A model generated the notes under the pieces. The model worked only from the letters and a program-made list of their open reading frames with translations, did no database searches and was not told where the DNA came from. A DNA stretch of 64,000 bases from Grifola frondosa (lineage: Eukaryota; Basidiomycota; Agaricomycetes; Polyporales; Grifolaceae). Position 1 is the first letter of the stretch; every line of letters begins with the position of its first letter. Where the stretch lies: NCBI GenBank assembly GCA_001683735.1, contig LUGG01000014.1:1178001-1242000 (forward strand). The letters are read 5' to 3'. Both the position numbers and the translations under genes were made by a program. Positions 13,069 to 23,694 of this stretch are shown one piece after another.

Positions 13069-13838
13069 ATTGTTGTTGTACTCTGATGTTCTCACGAGGA
13101 TGAGATGTTCTCGACGCCTTCCCATGTAAGACAGTCCTTCATCACTCTCTTCCGGCTAACCACGGATCTCACAGCAAGGAGGTCGATGACATCGTGTACG
13201 AGGTCGACTGCCAGCTGATAACCGTCAAGGCCGGTGCCGACGTCGATATTGGTACATACCACGTTCATCATTCATCCAGTCATACAATATTCATAGCTTC
13301 ATCTAGGCGCTAACCCTCTGCCGAGGATCAGGACGAGGCTCTTGAGGAAGGAGCAACTCAGGTCAACAACATCGTCTACTCGTTCCGCCTTCAGTCGACC
13401 TCCTTTGACAAGAAGTCCTACCTCACTTATCTCAAGGTTTGTGAATTTGCTTCAAGCTGCATCCTGATACTGAGTTGCTATCCTATACAGGGCTATATGA
13501 AGGCCGTCAAGGCTAAGCTCCAGGAGACCAAGCCTGATCGGGTCGATGCATTTGAGAAGGGTGCTCAGGCATTTGCCAAGAAGCTCGTTGCCAATTTCAA
13601 GGACTACGAATTCGTGAGCCTCGTGTATAATCTCGGGAAGTTATCACCTTTATACTCTATCACAGTACACTGGCGAGTCCATGAACCCCGACGGTATGGT
13701 TGCTCTCCTCAACTATCGGGAGGATGGTGTCACTCGTACGTTTCCCTTCAATGACCCACCGAATGGAATTCTCACATCTGATTTTACTTAGCTTACTTTA
13801 CTTTCTGGAAGGATGGTCTCAAGGAGGTCAAGCTTTAA
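13069..13838 (+). CDS. TMA19: Translationally controlled tumor protein homolog (TCTP/TMA19)
   Basis: Abundant conserved cytoplasmic protein linked to translation, microtubules and stress responses; about 167 residues in five exons. Recognisable pieces in order: [93 protein letters not shown] and the end LKEVKL. The start is blurred: the expected ATG-TTG-TTG-TAC-TCT-GAT reads ATTG-TTG-TTG-TAC at 13069, as if one T were extra. A base is missing near 13095 and another in a C run near 13317 ([12 protein letters not shown] needs CCC). The start coordinate therefore rests on family comparison and is approximate. The promoter region (about 215 bp) is shared with divergent UTP15. Confidence 0.88.
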
Positions 13839-14114
13839 ACGATGTCCCTCTAAATCGTCTTTTTCTCATAGTTTTTGCCATTCTCACTGGATTGTGTAAT
13901 GAGGCGGAGCGTACATACGGCTTTGCATGGAGAAGTAACATGATAATTGTACTCTCGATGATTCCATCTTGCTTGAAGCGTATTTATGCAAACAAAACGA
14001 GACACCTGGCAAATTCCTTCCTATGCAAGACGCGTCAAATGAAGCAATTCAATGCCGTTTGCTTCGCTGTAGCTTAGACTAATACACAAATAATGCTAAA
14101 GATTCCATAACTGT

Positions 14115-15909
14115 TCACAACTCATCGTGATGATCAAGAACAACCTGCTCCTGCTCCTGAGCAGGCGGAGGCGGTGGCGTCGCCTTCCCGAAAGGAACCT
14201 TGGGGTCCAACGGGTTTTCGGCGTTCTCTTCGACGAACGCAATGAGACTTTCCAAAGAACGATCACCGTCGTAATCAATGAAGTCGCTTGTTCCAGCCTT
14301 CTTAAACTTGAGGGTAGGGAACCCCGAAATACGGAAGGGCACGGAAGGAGGGAGATCGTTTTCTGTGGCTTCCATTTTGGCACTGGAATGCTCAAAAATT
14401 AGAGGCAAGTCAACTGAAAGGAGATCAAAAGACGCACATAGTGATGCGGTCCTTCACATCAGCATAGCGATCACCAAGAGAGTCCCAAGTTGGTTTGAGA
14501 CGCTTGCAGTGACCACACCTGCAATACAAGGAGTTTAGCCAGAGCGTACGAAACAAGGATGTATGTCGCACCAGCTGGCATAGAATTCGACGAACACATC
14601 CTTGTCGTTATCGAAAACTACTTCCTCAAATTGCTTCCCAACAAGGTTGAACACACTTTCGTCCTGAGTATCAGGAATGGGTTGACTCTTCAACTGAGGC
14701 TCCAACTTCCCGTCAAGGAATTGGGATAACATCTCGTCAACAGCGTCCGCCTTGACTTCCAGACTCTGATCGTAAGGGTACTTGAGCTGCTTCGACAAGT
14801 CCTGGACGACGAAGCTTGGCCATTTCTCCTCGTTCAAGTTCAATGCCCGAGCGTGGTCGCCAAACTTCACGGCGTCAATCCACACGAAATTAATCTTGCC
14901 CTTGTACTTGGCAGCAACAGGCTTGATCTCAGCGATGTATTCGTCATGCTTCGCGTCACTAGGGTCGAGGAAGAGGTAGGCAAGGGGGTTCCCGCTCTGA
15001 GCGTACGCCTGATAGTTCTCCGTTCCCACTTCGTCGATGATGGGGATGGAAAGCTCCTGAATCCATCCCTCAATCTCCTTTACGGTTGCGTCAGCGACCG
15101 GGTAGGGATATTGCGTGGCTTGCTCATCGAAGGTGCGATAGACGACAATGATAGGTGGGGTGACGCCTGCAGCAGCAATGGCATCCTTGTCTGTAGTGAG
15201 ACCAAACAGGTAATCATCTCGGTGCTTGTTGGCGGTAGCACTGAATTCAGGGCCAGGTGCATCTGTAGCAGAAGAGAGAAACGCAAGGGCAACAATCTTG
15301 TCGGCATGGATGAACTCGTCAAAGTTAGCAGCCGTCACTTCTGACACGGCAGGCAGTGATTGCCTGCGATTCGAGCGTTATAAACTGTTCTAGGATGGAT
15401 AGGATAATTCAACATACTTGGTCATGTAGCTGATGATCCCATCTGCCTTGCGAGGTCCCGAGTAATCAGTGTGTTCGCCATCGCGATATATTCTCAGAGT
15501 TCTATGTAACAGCGAGTTAGTAGCCAACTAGTCGTCTTTAACGGAAACATACGGGTATCCTTGGATGCCATTGGATTGACAAAGATCCGCCTCGTCAACA
15601 CAATTCACTTTAGCGAGCTTGATGTTCTTCTCTTTCAAGGCAGTTGCAGCCTCCTCGTAATGAGGAGCCAAGGCTTTACAGTGACCGCACCTGCACGTAC
15701 ACAAGCAAATCAGATATCGGGAATGTAAAATGTATTTAAGCCAATGTGTACCATGGTGCAAAGAATTCCACAAGAATCAATGGCTCAGGGCTGACCACAG
15801 TGTCGAAGTTAGCAGCAGTGACGTCGATCACATCGGAGGCACCCTCAGCAACAACCGCAGAGAGAAACGCGAGCGCAGTCGCGGAGGAGAACAGATGCGA
15901 GAAACGCAT
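14115..15909 (-). CDS. PDI1: Protein disulfide isomerase (ER)
   Basis: ER oxidoreductase that forms and rearranges disulfides in secretory proteins. The N-terminal signal peptide ([21 protein letters not shown]) is followed by thioredoxin domain a with active site [16 protein letters not shown] (the codons are split by an intron between W and C), domains b and b', and domain a' with a second [16 protein letters not shown]. The protein ends in an acidic tail and HDEL, the ER retrieval signal. Total is about 500 residues with the a-b-b'-a' order of classical PDI, and no frame breaks were found. The start at 15909 gives the signal peptide directly. A TGACGTGTCA element lies about 67 bp upstream. 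Tail-to-tail with TCTP (276 bp). Confidence 0.95.
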
Positions 15910-15975
15910 TTGTCGAGAGATAGAAGGCGAAGGGGGGCCGGCACAGCAGAGGGGGTTATATAGCAGGAGCGGAAG

Positions 15976-15985
15976 TGACGTGTCA
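15976..15985. promoter_or_regulatory. Candidate unfolded-protein-response element upstream of PDI
   Basis: The near-palindrome TGACGTGTCA lies 67 bp upstream of the PDI start codon. TGACGTG is the core of UPR elements bound by Hac1/XBP1-type bZIP factors, and PDI is a classic UPR target. A generic ATF/CREB-type bZIP site is the alternative. Confidence 0.4.
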
Positions 15986-16212
15986 GTAATGTACCGCGCC
16001 TTGTAGCGCTCAAACCAGGCCAGTCACAATCAGTCACGGATGGATTCTGTGCGGGCTTAGAAAAGTCACGGCCTCGGGTTAAGGCATCAAACACCGATGC
16101 TCATGCGCTTATGATGCTCATCTCATTTGGATGTCTCCTTCCTGATGTAAATTAATTTCAAAGGTATATACGTGGCACTCTTGCTCGAGAACGCCCTGCA
16201 AGAAACGACAGA

Positions 16213-17604
16213 TTACAAAGCTCCTAGGTCGAAATTGCTACCCTTCTGTCTTCCTCCAGCATAACGCTTCACGCTATTATTAAACGGGCGCGGAGGCGGG
16301 AAGCCAGATACAGGGAAAGTATGCGGGCCCACATTCGGGGGTGGTGTAGGTACTGTAAGGACTCAGTGTCAGGATAACTTCAGAGAACAGAACTAAGAGC
16401 CTCACTTTTACGACGCTGTTCACTGGTTCCATTAAGTTTCGGGACGAGCCCAGATGGTACTCTGCTTGGAGGCATTGAGGATGGGCGTAGACTTGCACCT
16501 GACTGTGATCGAGTTACCATGGCAGAAGGTCCAGGAGGTGGTGGAGGAGGAGCAAGACTATGACGCGCCAAGGAAGGTGCAGTGGGAGGCGCAGGGGGAG
16601 GCGCAAAACTGCGACGGGGGGGAGAAGGCCCAGGAGGAGGAGGCGGGGAGCCGAAGGAGGAGCAAGGTTGTGGCGTGTTGGGGGTGGAGGCGGCGGCGCC
16701 GAGGGAGCGCTGAGACGCGCTGGAGATGGTCCTGGTGGAGGCGGCGGAGGCGCCGCTGGGGATCCCAATGAGGAATATGATCTCACACGAAGAGGCGGCG
16801 GTGGAGGCGTCCCAGTAGGAGCTCTTCGTGCAGGTGGGGGAGGTGGGATAGCTCGTGTGAGGGCCGCATGTCCATCATCCGTACGCGAGGTCAGCGACGA
16901 AGGCCGGGGTGGCGGAGGCGGGGGCGGCGCTCTTCCCGGGATGTTTGGAGGAGCAGGTACTCTGCGATGTGGTGCAGAAGCTGGTCGAGGTGGAGGCTCT
17001 GGTACAGAATGCGTGGGAGTGGCCGAAGGCCCTCGAGGCGGGATCGCGGGCGGGGCCAAGAGCGAATTGTGCAGTCGGGGAGGAGCCCTCCGAGGCGGCA
17101 CCGGAGCGCTAGATGGTTTTGGAGGAGTTAGCCTCGAGGGAAGACTGGGGGCAGAACGGATGGGCGCAGGGGGAGGATGAGGGGGTGCTGGTGCTGGTGG
17201 TCTGCCTGGTGAGGATCTGTTAGGGGGCGGAGGTGGCGCTGCAGGGGCTGATGTGCTTCCGTCTCGTTTGGGTATCGAGGGCGGCTTTCCAAGCACTGGT
17301 GGTTTGCCTTCGGGTAGGTGAGCTATAGATCCACGCATGAAGGTCGCTGCCACGTACCCAGATGACTCTGGCCTGCAGGCTTGAGCTTTGGCATCCCACC
17401 AGCAAACAAGCCTCCTAATTGAGGTGGGCCCACAGAAGCCGAGGAACCCATAGGTATTGATGGAACTCCCATTCCTCCCCCACCTCCCGACCGGCCACCT
17501 CCTCCCTTGGGAGTTTCGATCGAAGGAGCACTTCGGTCATTTGTTACTGCCTTCTTCAGTTTCTTTCCAGCTTGGATCTGCTTAAGGAGTTCACTAGATG
17601 CCAT
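16213..17604 (-). CDS. Verprolin / WASP-interacting-protein-like, WH2 domain, proline-rich
   Basis: Actin-regulating scaffold. The N-terminus MASSELLKQIQAGKKLKKAV is a WH2-type actin-binding motif (LLxxIxxGxxLKK). The glycine-rich spacer (about 17520-17460) and a long run of Pro clusters such as APPPPPPRP and PPPPARRAPTG are expected to bind profilin and SH3 domains. The C-terminus (TPPPNVGPHTFPVSGFPPPRPFNN and KRYAGGRQKGSNFDLGAL) resembles the WASP-binding end of verprolins. Two to three introns; one is near 17395-17340. A frame change near 16630, inside a G/C run, is repaired by one base and restores PPPPPPGPSAMVTRSQSGASLRP. The very GC-rich opposite strand has long open frames without protein character. 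The Ty3 element is inserted 134 bp upstream of this start codon. Confidence 0.82.
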
Positions 17605-17734
17605 AGTAGAACGGCTCCAAGAGTGCTTCAAGATATAAATGAGTCGATGCCGGCCACGGGAACGTTAGGTATTGGTGTAAAGTACGCAGGAAAGGTGCAA
17701 ACAGGCGCCGGTACGATATATACTCCGCCACAAG

Positions 17735-17738
17735 GCGC
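17735..17738. repeat. Target-site duplication (left) of the Ty3/gypsy element, GCGC
   Basis: The 4 bp GCGC immediately before the left LTR repeat directly after the right LTR at 41734-41737. Five-base comparison fails (GGCGC versus GCGCC), so the duplication is 4 bp. Confidence 0.75.
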
Positions 17739-18613
17739 TGTGGAAGATGCGTGCGAATTCAGGGAGGCTGGGATCTGGTCGGTCTGACCGGAGTACTGTA
17801 GAGTACCAGTAGAGTAGACTTGAGAGAGAGAAACCCCCCAGCGCTAGCTGCCGAGAGGTATAGGTGGATCCTGAGAGTGCCTTGAGTAGAATATATGCCG
17901 TTGAGTTCCTAAGGCGCGCTTCGCACTTCGAAGGCCCTCAAGGTGTTCTCGCAGACGGAGATTCAGAATCAAAGCGGGTGGTGGATTCACTGAAGGAAGA
18001 GAGAAAAAAAGGGTGCTCGATACATATCGGCCTACTGCTCGCGCACTCTCGCAGCAGTCTCCGCAAGGCTCACTAGCGTTCGATCAAGGTACGTGTATCT
18101 AGGAAACTTCACCGAAAAGGGTATGGACAGCTTCGGGATCGTTCGGCGTCGCATGACAGTGGGTCGGCGGGTGCGCGATACAACGCAGAGCCCTATTTAC
18201 GCTCGCTCGGCTCCGCCTGCACCGGGCGGGGGTACGCCATACGCGTCCGCCAACGACTGCCATGGTCTGCGTCCCTCAACCGTTAGCTGTCCGAGAACTG
18301 GTAGAGAACAGGGAGAAGTGGTTCATGAACAGTGAAACATACGGAATGGTAAATCAAGATATCCGTGCCTAGCCCGTCTCCTGCACCGCCAACCGTCGCG
18401 AGCGTGATCCGCCGCGGTGTTCAGTAGCTCATCCCATCCGGCTCTTCACTTGGCCGGGACTTTGAATGTGATTCGGAGAGAATGAAGGGAGCCGTGGAGT
18501 ACCGATAGCGTAGGCGTAGACGTCGAGAGGATGGAAATAAGAGTAAGAAATAGTTCTGACTTAGATAAGGGTTATCAGTAAATTCTACGAGTGCCGTTTC
18601 TGGCACTACCACA
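17739..18613 (-). repeat. LTR (3' LTR of the minus-strand Ty3/gypsy element)
   Basis: Direct repeat of 40860-41733 with TGTGG and CCACA ends. It differs from its partner by one G in the run near 18230. It lies downstream of pol in the element's orientation, so it is the 3' LTR. Confidence 0.93.
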
Positions 18614-18711
18614 ACTGGGGGGCAGTTGAATGCTGTCCTCAGCATCGGAAAAACGAGAACACGAAAGAAAAGGGAATAAAAGGGTTGGTATAAGAAAACA
18701 TGGTCTGGACA

Positions 18712-21700
18712 TTACCACCAAGCCTGCACGCGTTGTGCGTCGCGCGCAAGGTCCGCGAGATTTGTAGACTCGATTGAATGGTTTCCGAGCACAGTATGCT
18801 CGTCGTCTAAGTCCCCGATCGTGAGGCAACGCGAGCCGTCCACGATAGATCGAAACTCGTAGGAAAGGGAATAGGACGAAGTGATCGAAGCAACCGTCTC
18901 GTCCGCGCGTGCTGGCTGAAGTCGGTCGCGGAGGGCCGGAAGCTCTGTCATCGTCTGGTTTTCGAATCTGTGGAAAAACCGCTTGACGCGGTCAGCTGCG
19001 AACGCGCCCCGCATCTCCGTCCCATCTAATTCCATCAACTGGTAGAACCTGTCCACCACCTTCCGAACTACGTACGGCCCTGCCCAGCGCAGCGCGCCCT
19101 TGTTGCCGTGCTGGTTGTCCAGCATGTCTGATGGACGAGCACGAGCGTCCCAACCGCGAGCATCTCCGTCTGGATCCTCCCCGCATTCCGCTTCTCATAA
19201 TCCTCAACCGCCTTTGCGCGTGCTTTATTCAGCTTCTCCGTGGCTCGTCCAATGTCCTTCTCGCGGCGTGTAATTTGTTGTAAGCGCAGGGCAATGAGAT
19301 CGTCTGTGTCCTTGACTGCGAACCAGTCGAGAGTGCTCCATGTCCGATCAGATAGGTCGAAGCCGAAGACTGGGTTCTGGGAGTAGAGAAGGTAGTAGGG
19401 TGTGTAGCCCGTCATGCGAGAGGTCGTCGTGCGCATGGCGAGCAGGGCACCGGGCAGATAAAGAGGCCATTCTTGTGGCTCATTCCCGCACGCCTTGAGT
19501 ATCGAGTTTACGAGGGTTTGATGTGATCGCTCGGCGACGCCGTTGGCCTCTGGGTGATAAGGTGCAACGAGGATGCATACGATGCCGTACTTGTCGAATA
19601 GATGCTTGACCGCACCCTTGAACTCCGGGCCATTGTCGCAAACGAAAACTGGTATGCACGAGAAACGACAGATGATATCGGTGTAAATGAATTTTGACCA
19701 GGCCTCCGACGTGTTGCGTCTCGACGCGCGAGCCTCTGGCCATCCGATGACTGGTTCGATTGCCTTGAGAATGTATCGCATCTTCTTGCGGCCGCGCGGC
19801 ATGTAGATAGTGTCTAGATGGAATTTACGGAGTATGGAGATGGACCAGGATGGGCTGTACGTCATGACGGGGCGAGCCTTTGAGCGAAACTGGCAGGCGT
19901 TGCACGAACGCACGAAGGTCGAGACTTCGTCGTACATGTTCGGCCAGTAGTAGCGTTCCGCAAGTCTTGTATAGGTCGCGTCGCGCCCGCGGTGTCCGCA
20001 CTGGTTGTGAGCTTCTGCTAAAATGATCTTTCGTCTGGTCTTGTCAGTAATAACCAGCCGCGGCATTTTGCCTTTCTGCGCTAGCCAAAGACGCTCTCCT
20101 GAGAGCATGAATCGTGAACAGAAAGAAAGGAATTTCTTGCGCTGCTCGAGGCTCGCACAACGCGGTGGAATCGAGCCATCCTTGAGATAGCCCAATACCT
20201 CCGCCCACTGTCCATCTGACTCCTCGTCCTTCTTTCCAAACTTGTGCCCAGCACCTGAATAAAACACCCCGTCGTTCTGGGGATACAGTGAACGAGACGC
20301 AAAGGGACTTCTCCCGGATTCTTCACGGGGGTCTGATGAAATAATTGAAGGAGAAAGCACGTACGCATACTGATACTCAGTGATCGGGAGATCAACTTCC
20401 TCGCCAGCTATAAGGTAGGTCTGGCATAGTTCCTGAGGGGTGTGCCGTCGCATGAAGTCATTTGGCACGAAGAACGCAGCGTCCGTGTCTGTGAGGGATA
20501 GGACAAAAGGAGAGGAAGAGAGTAGAGTCCCGCCATCCAAGTCTGTGGTGGTGGACTCGTCGTGTAAGGTCGACAGCGCCTCTTCGCCGAATTCAGTAAC
20601 TCCTAACGTAGCCAAACAAGGAGTTGTTGAGATTCGTTCTGAGTCGAACAAGGCTCCGTCCTCGATTCTGCGTCGTTCTCGGATGCGGTGAGCATAAAGC
20701 TCAATTTCTTCACGCAACTCTGTAGCTGCTAGGACCCGTTCCAGATACTCCTCGCCATCAGACTCGTCTGAGTCATCCGACGCTGGAGGTCGACGCGAGA
20801 GGCCGTCAGATGCCTGGTGAGCCGTGGCGGGTACATGATTGACGTAGAAGTCGAAAAGCCGTAAGTATGAGACCCAACGGGTCATAGGTGCATTCGGGAG
20901 GTCTGGAGAGCTGATCATCTGTTTCAGGGATTTAGCATCAACATCGAGACGGAAATATGTCCCCCAAATTCGATGTCGCAGCTCCTTGAACGCGCGGAAG
21001 ACACCGTACAGCTCCAGCTTGGGTTGTGAATACCTGGACTCTACCTCGTTGAAGGTACAAGACCCAAACAGCGCGGGATGCTTCTCGACGACATCCACCT
21101 GATACAAGACCCATCCGGCACCGTGGAGTGAAGAATCAACCGCAACAATGACAAGCCCGTGATCGGTGAGTCGCTCGTCATGCGGCGTGATGGTGCGCGC
21201 AAGCTCATAGTCAATTTTCCGTAGAACGGGCGCAGATGTCACCCGATGCTTGACGTACTCCATGGCCTCGTGTTCCTCCTCGCCCCAGACAAAAGGTGCG
21301 TCCTTCCGTGTAAGTCTCGTAAGAGGTCGTACAATGATAGAGAAATTCTTGATCCAGCGACGGGCTATTCCGGCAACCCCAAGGAAACTACGAACTTCAG
21401 AAACGTTAGTACATTCCACCCATTTCAACACCTTGTTGACGACTCCGTGATCCAGATGCCAGCCTTCAAGCGAAACAACGGTGCCAACAATGTGCATTTG
21501 CGGCACCGCCGCCACCAGTTTGTGTCCGCTAATGGTGATTCCGGCCAATTCAAACCTTCCAAAGATCCGGCTTGCGGTCGTCAAGAACTCGTACACAAAA
21601 CGCCGAACTCCGCTGCCCGGTATAATGAGCTCGTCATTGTAAGTGGTATTCGGTCCTTTGATCCCGACATCATCTAAAAATGCACGTGCGTGAGTAGGAT

Positions 21701-22998
21701 TTTCGTCGCGCAAGATATGGGTCCATGTCGCGCTGGAACTGGGTACGGCGTTTGCATATCCTTGCGGCAAGCAAGTTAGCCGATGGGCTCCTATGAGGCT
21801 GTCGAAGGTTGTCAGGTCCCGTGAACTCTCTGCAAGGATCCTCCCGTCGTAGCCCGCTAATAGGTCTACCATCATATACACGGCATGCCCTACAAAGCTC
21901 TCCGCGAAATCGTTGACATTCGGAATAAGCGCAGAGTCACGAATTGTGACGCGGTTTAGTGGCTCGAGTTGTGTACCAGGCGCAGCTTTCCAGACTTTTT
22001 CTCGACAGCGAAGACCTGTGATCGATAGGATGCAACTGATGGCTCGAATTTGCCATTGCGACGGTGTTCAAAAAGTAAGTCATAGACCTCCTTCTCGCGT
22101 GCACGAGGAATTTTGATCGGAGGTAGCTGCCACGGATATGCTCTAGGACTGGTATCTCGTAGTCGGGAAGTATTCGCGCGAGAAGAATCCACGCTCCGAG
22201 TCCGTGAACGCTAAAACTCGGTGGTGGCATTGCAAGACATGGGCCAGGAGATCGATCTCTGGAGGGTGAAGAAAACCCTCCGGCACTGTTTCGAGTATGC
22301 CATCTAGTCGTTCGCGTGTCAACCGCTCGGTTGGAATGAAGTCGGCGAGTGGTGGTGGATTAAAAGGGAGTGGATCAAGCTGTGGGTCAGGTATAATCTT
22401 GAAGGCCTGCGCTGATGGATTCGGCATATACGTAGGGACGGAGCGAACTTTTCGAGCCACGGGCTTGTATTTCTTGACGACGGCAACAGAATGTGACATT
22501 TCTGTTAGTGCTCTGTGTACCCATGGAGACTCTAATGGTGTTAGTACATGGGGAATGGAAAAGGAAACTTGTCGTAGAAGAGAATCAAATTCTAGTGGAG
22601 GGTAGAAGTGAAGAAATGATATTAGTTTCGAATTCATCAGACGGAATTTCACCAAGAAGGGTATATAGAGAGCGGCCCATCATCGGAACGGGCACTGCAT
22701 TGGGCGCAGCCGTGCCCCGTCCTAAAAACCCTTGCGCGCACTCGCAATATCTGGCGGTGCGAGCTGATAGGCATTTCGGGCATGATTAGGTGCAACGAGC
22801 TTGAGGGAAATGGCAGGCCCAACGGGATCATCACCGTTAGGAAAGACTGAAATATTCATGGCCCCTTCCCGAGTGAACTTGATGTTTGCCGCATACCATT
22901 GGAGCCATGGTTGACCTAGAATAACATCTTGCTTCCCGATGGAAGAGTTAGTACGCGCAACAAACAGGTGATGGTCAAATCGATGCCCTCCGATTTCT
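18712..22998 (-). CDS. pol: Ty3/gypsy pol, 3' portion: protease end, RT, RNase H, integrase
   Basis: This is the pol sequence left of the nested insert. It begins in the protease with IEIGGHRFDHHLFVARTNSS and DVILGQPWLQWYAANIKF. Reverse transcriptase follows (VYMMVDLLAGYDGRILAESS, RLTCLPQGYANAVPS, and FLDDVGIKGP, an FLDD form of the YxDD box), then RNase H (LVIVAVDSSLHGAGWVLYQV). Integrase has the His/Cys zinc region (HNQCGHRG..CNACQ), a DDE core (FHLDTIYMP, FVCDNGPEFKG, NGVAERSH) and a GPY/F-type motif (RWAGPYVVRKV); the protein ends at 18712. The frame breaks near 22740, 22200, 21940 and 19125 look like single-base errors, because the pieces are colinear. Dead or active status cannot be judged in this sequence, but the protease is clearly split by the nested transposon. 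Confidence 0.9.
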
Positions 22999-23005
22999 AT
23001 GGGTA
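22999..23005. repeat. Target-site duplication (left) of the nested KDZ transposon
   Basis: ATGGGTA occurs here and again at 38590-38596, on the two sides of the insert. Removing the insert plus one copy rejoins the retrotransposon protease frame (ARDIP | IEIGG). An 8-bp duplication with one mismatch is also possible. Confidence 0.85.
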
Positions 23006-23030
23006 GAGGGACTTCAGTTGGCCGGATACA
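23006..23030 (+). repeat. Left terminal inverted repeat of the KDZ element
   Basis: Pairs with the reverse complement of 38565-38589. The inner 16 bases match at 14 positions (CAGTTGGCCGGATACA versus CAGTTAGCCAGATACA). The outer 9 match apart from one substitution and two single-base gaps. Confidence 0.75.
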
Positions 23031-23109
23031 GAAAGAAGATGGAGTAGAACAAAAATAGATACATATTCCGAGGTGTATATAGATCGTAATACCATATGTA
23101 TCATTGCCT

Positions 23110-23537
23110 GACACCGCCATATGTATCCGACACCGCCAGATGTATCCGACGACGACGCTCGCATCCTCGCCCGTAGCTACACCGGACCCATCATACCCCA
23201 AGTGCCCCGACACCGCCATATGTATCCGACGCCGCCAGATGTATCCGACGCCGTCAGATGTATCCGACGACGACGCTCGCATCCTCACCCGTAGCTACGC
23301 TGGACCCATCATACCCCAAGTGCCCCGACACCGCCATATGTATCCGACGCCGCCAGATGTATCCGACGCCGTCAGATGTATCCGACGACGACGCTCGCAT
23401 CCTCGCCCGTAGCTACGCCGGACCCATCATACCCCAAGTGCCCCGACACCGCCATATGTATCCGACGCCGCCAGATGTATCCGACGCCACCATATGTATC
23501 CGACGACGACGCTCGCATCCTCACCCGTAGCTACGCC
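23110..23537 (+). repeat. Left subterminal tandem repeat of the KDZ element
   Basis: Four copies of a unit of about 118 bp begin at 23110 (99 bp, missing one sub-repeat), 23209, 23327 and 23445 (last copy truncated). Each unit contains two or three copies of a ~19-bp sub-repeat built on ATGTATCCGAC, followed by a unique part with GACGACGCTCGCATCCTC and CCCATCATACCCCAAGTGCC. In all, 11 TGTATCCGAC motifs occur. Open frames through the repeat merely reflect its composition. The position just inside the terminal repeat suggests transposase binding sites. Confidence 0.85.
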
Positions 23538-23694
23538 ATGACTGAGAATGACTCACCTATATTCTCACACTTGCACGCGGTTTCAACATCAGACAAAATA
23601 TGAACATCACATTCTCTATTGTATTTTAAGTAGACTTCTGCATTGTCAACGGTTAGTGTGCAGCACAGGCATTGAATATAAACAACACACCTTC

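Noticed and set aside
9190..13320. Pseudogene status of CTNNBL1, UTP15 and TCTP because of frame breaks
   Set aside because: The breaks are isolated single bases in short homopolymers, and the rest of each protein is well conserved. The same pattern affects RPL5 and TRA1, so sequence error is the better explanation.
16560..17180. Long Gly/Arg-rich open frame on the plus strand opposite the verprolin gene
   Set aside because: It is the complement of the Pro-rich coding region; high GC content keeps the antisense frame open. No domain is visible.
23110..23537. CRISPR-like array of repeats and spacers
   Set aside because: Units are contiguous nested tandem repeats, the spacers are not unique, no cas genes are present, and the host is a eukaryote.
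23104..23603. Several overlapping plus-strand open frames through the left subterminal region
   Set aside because: They are translations of a tandem repeat in which all frames stay open; composition is repetitive and the frames have no start context or domain.
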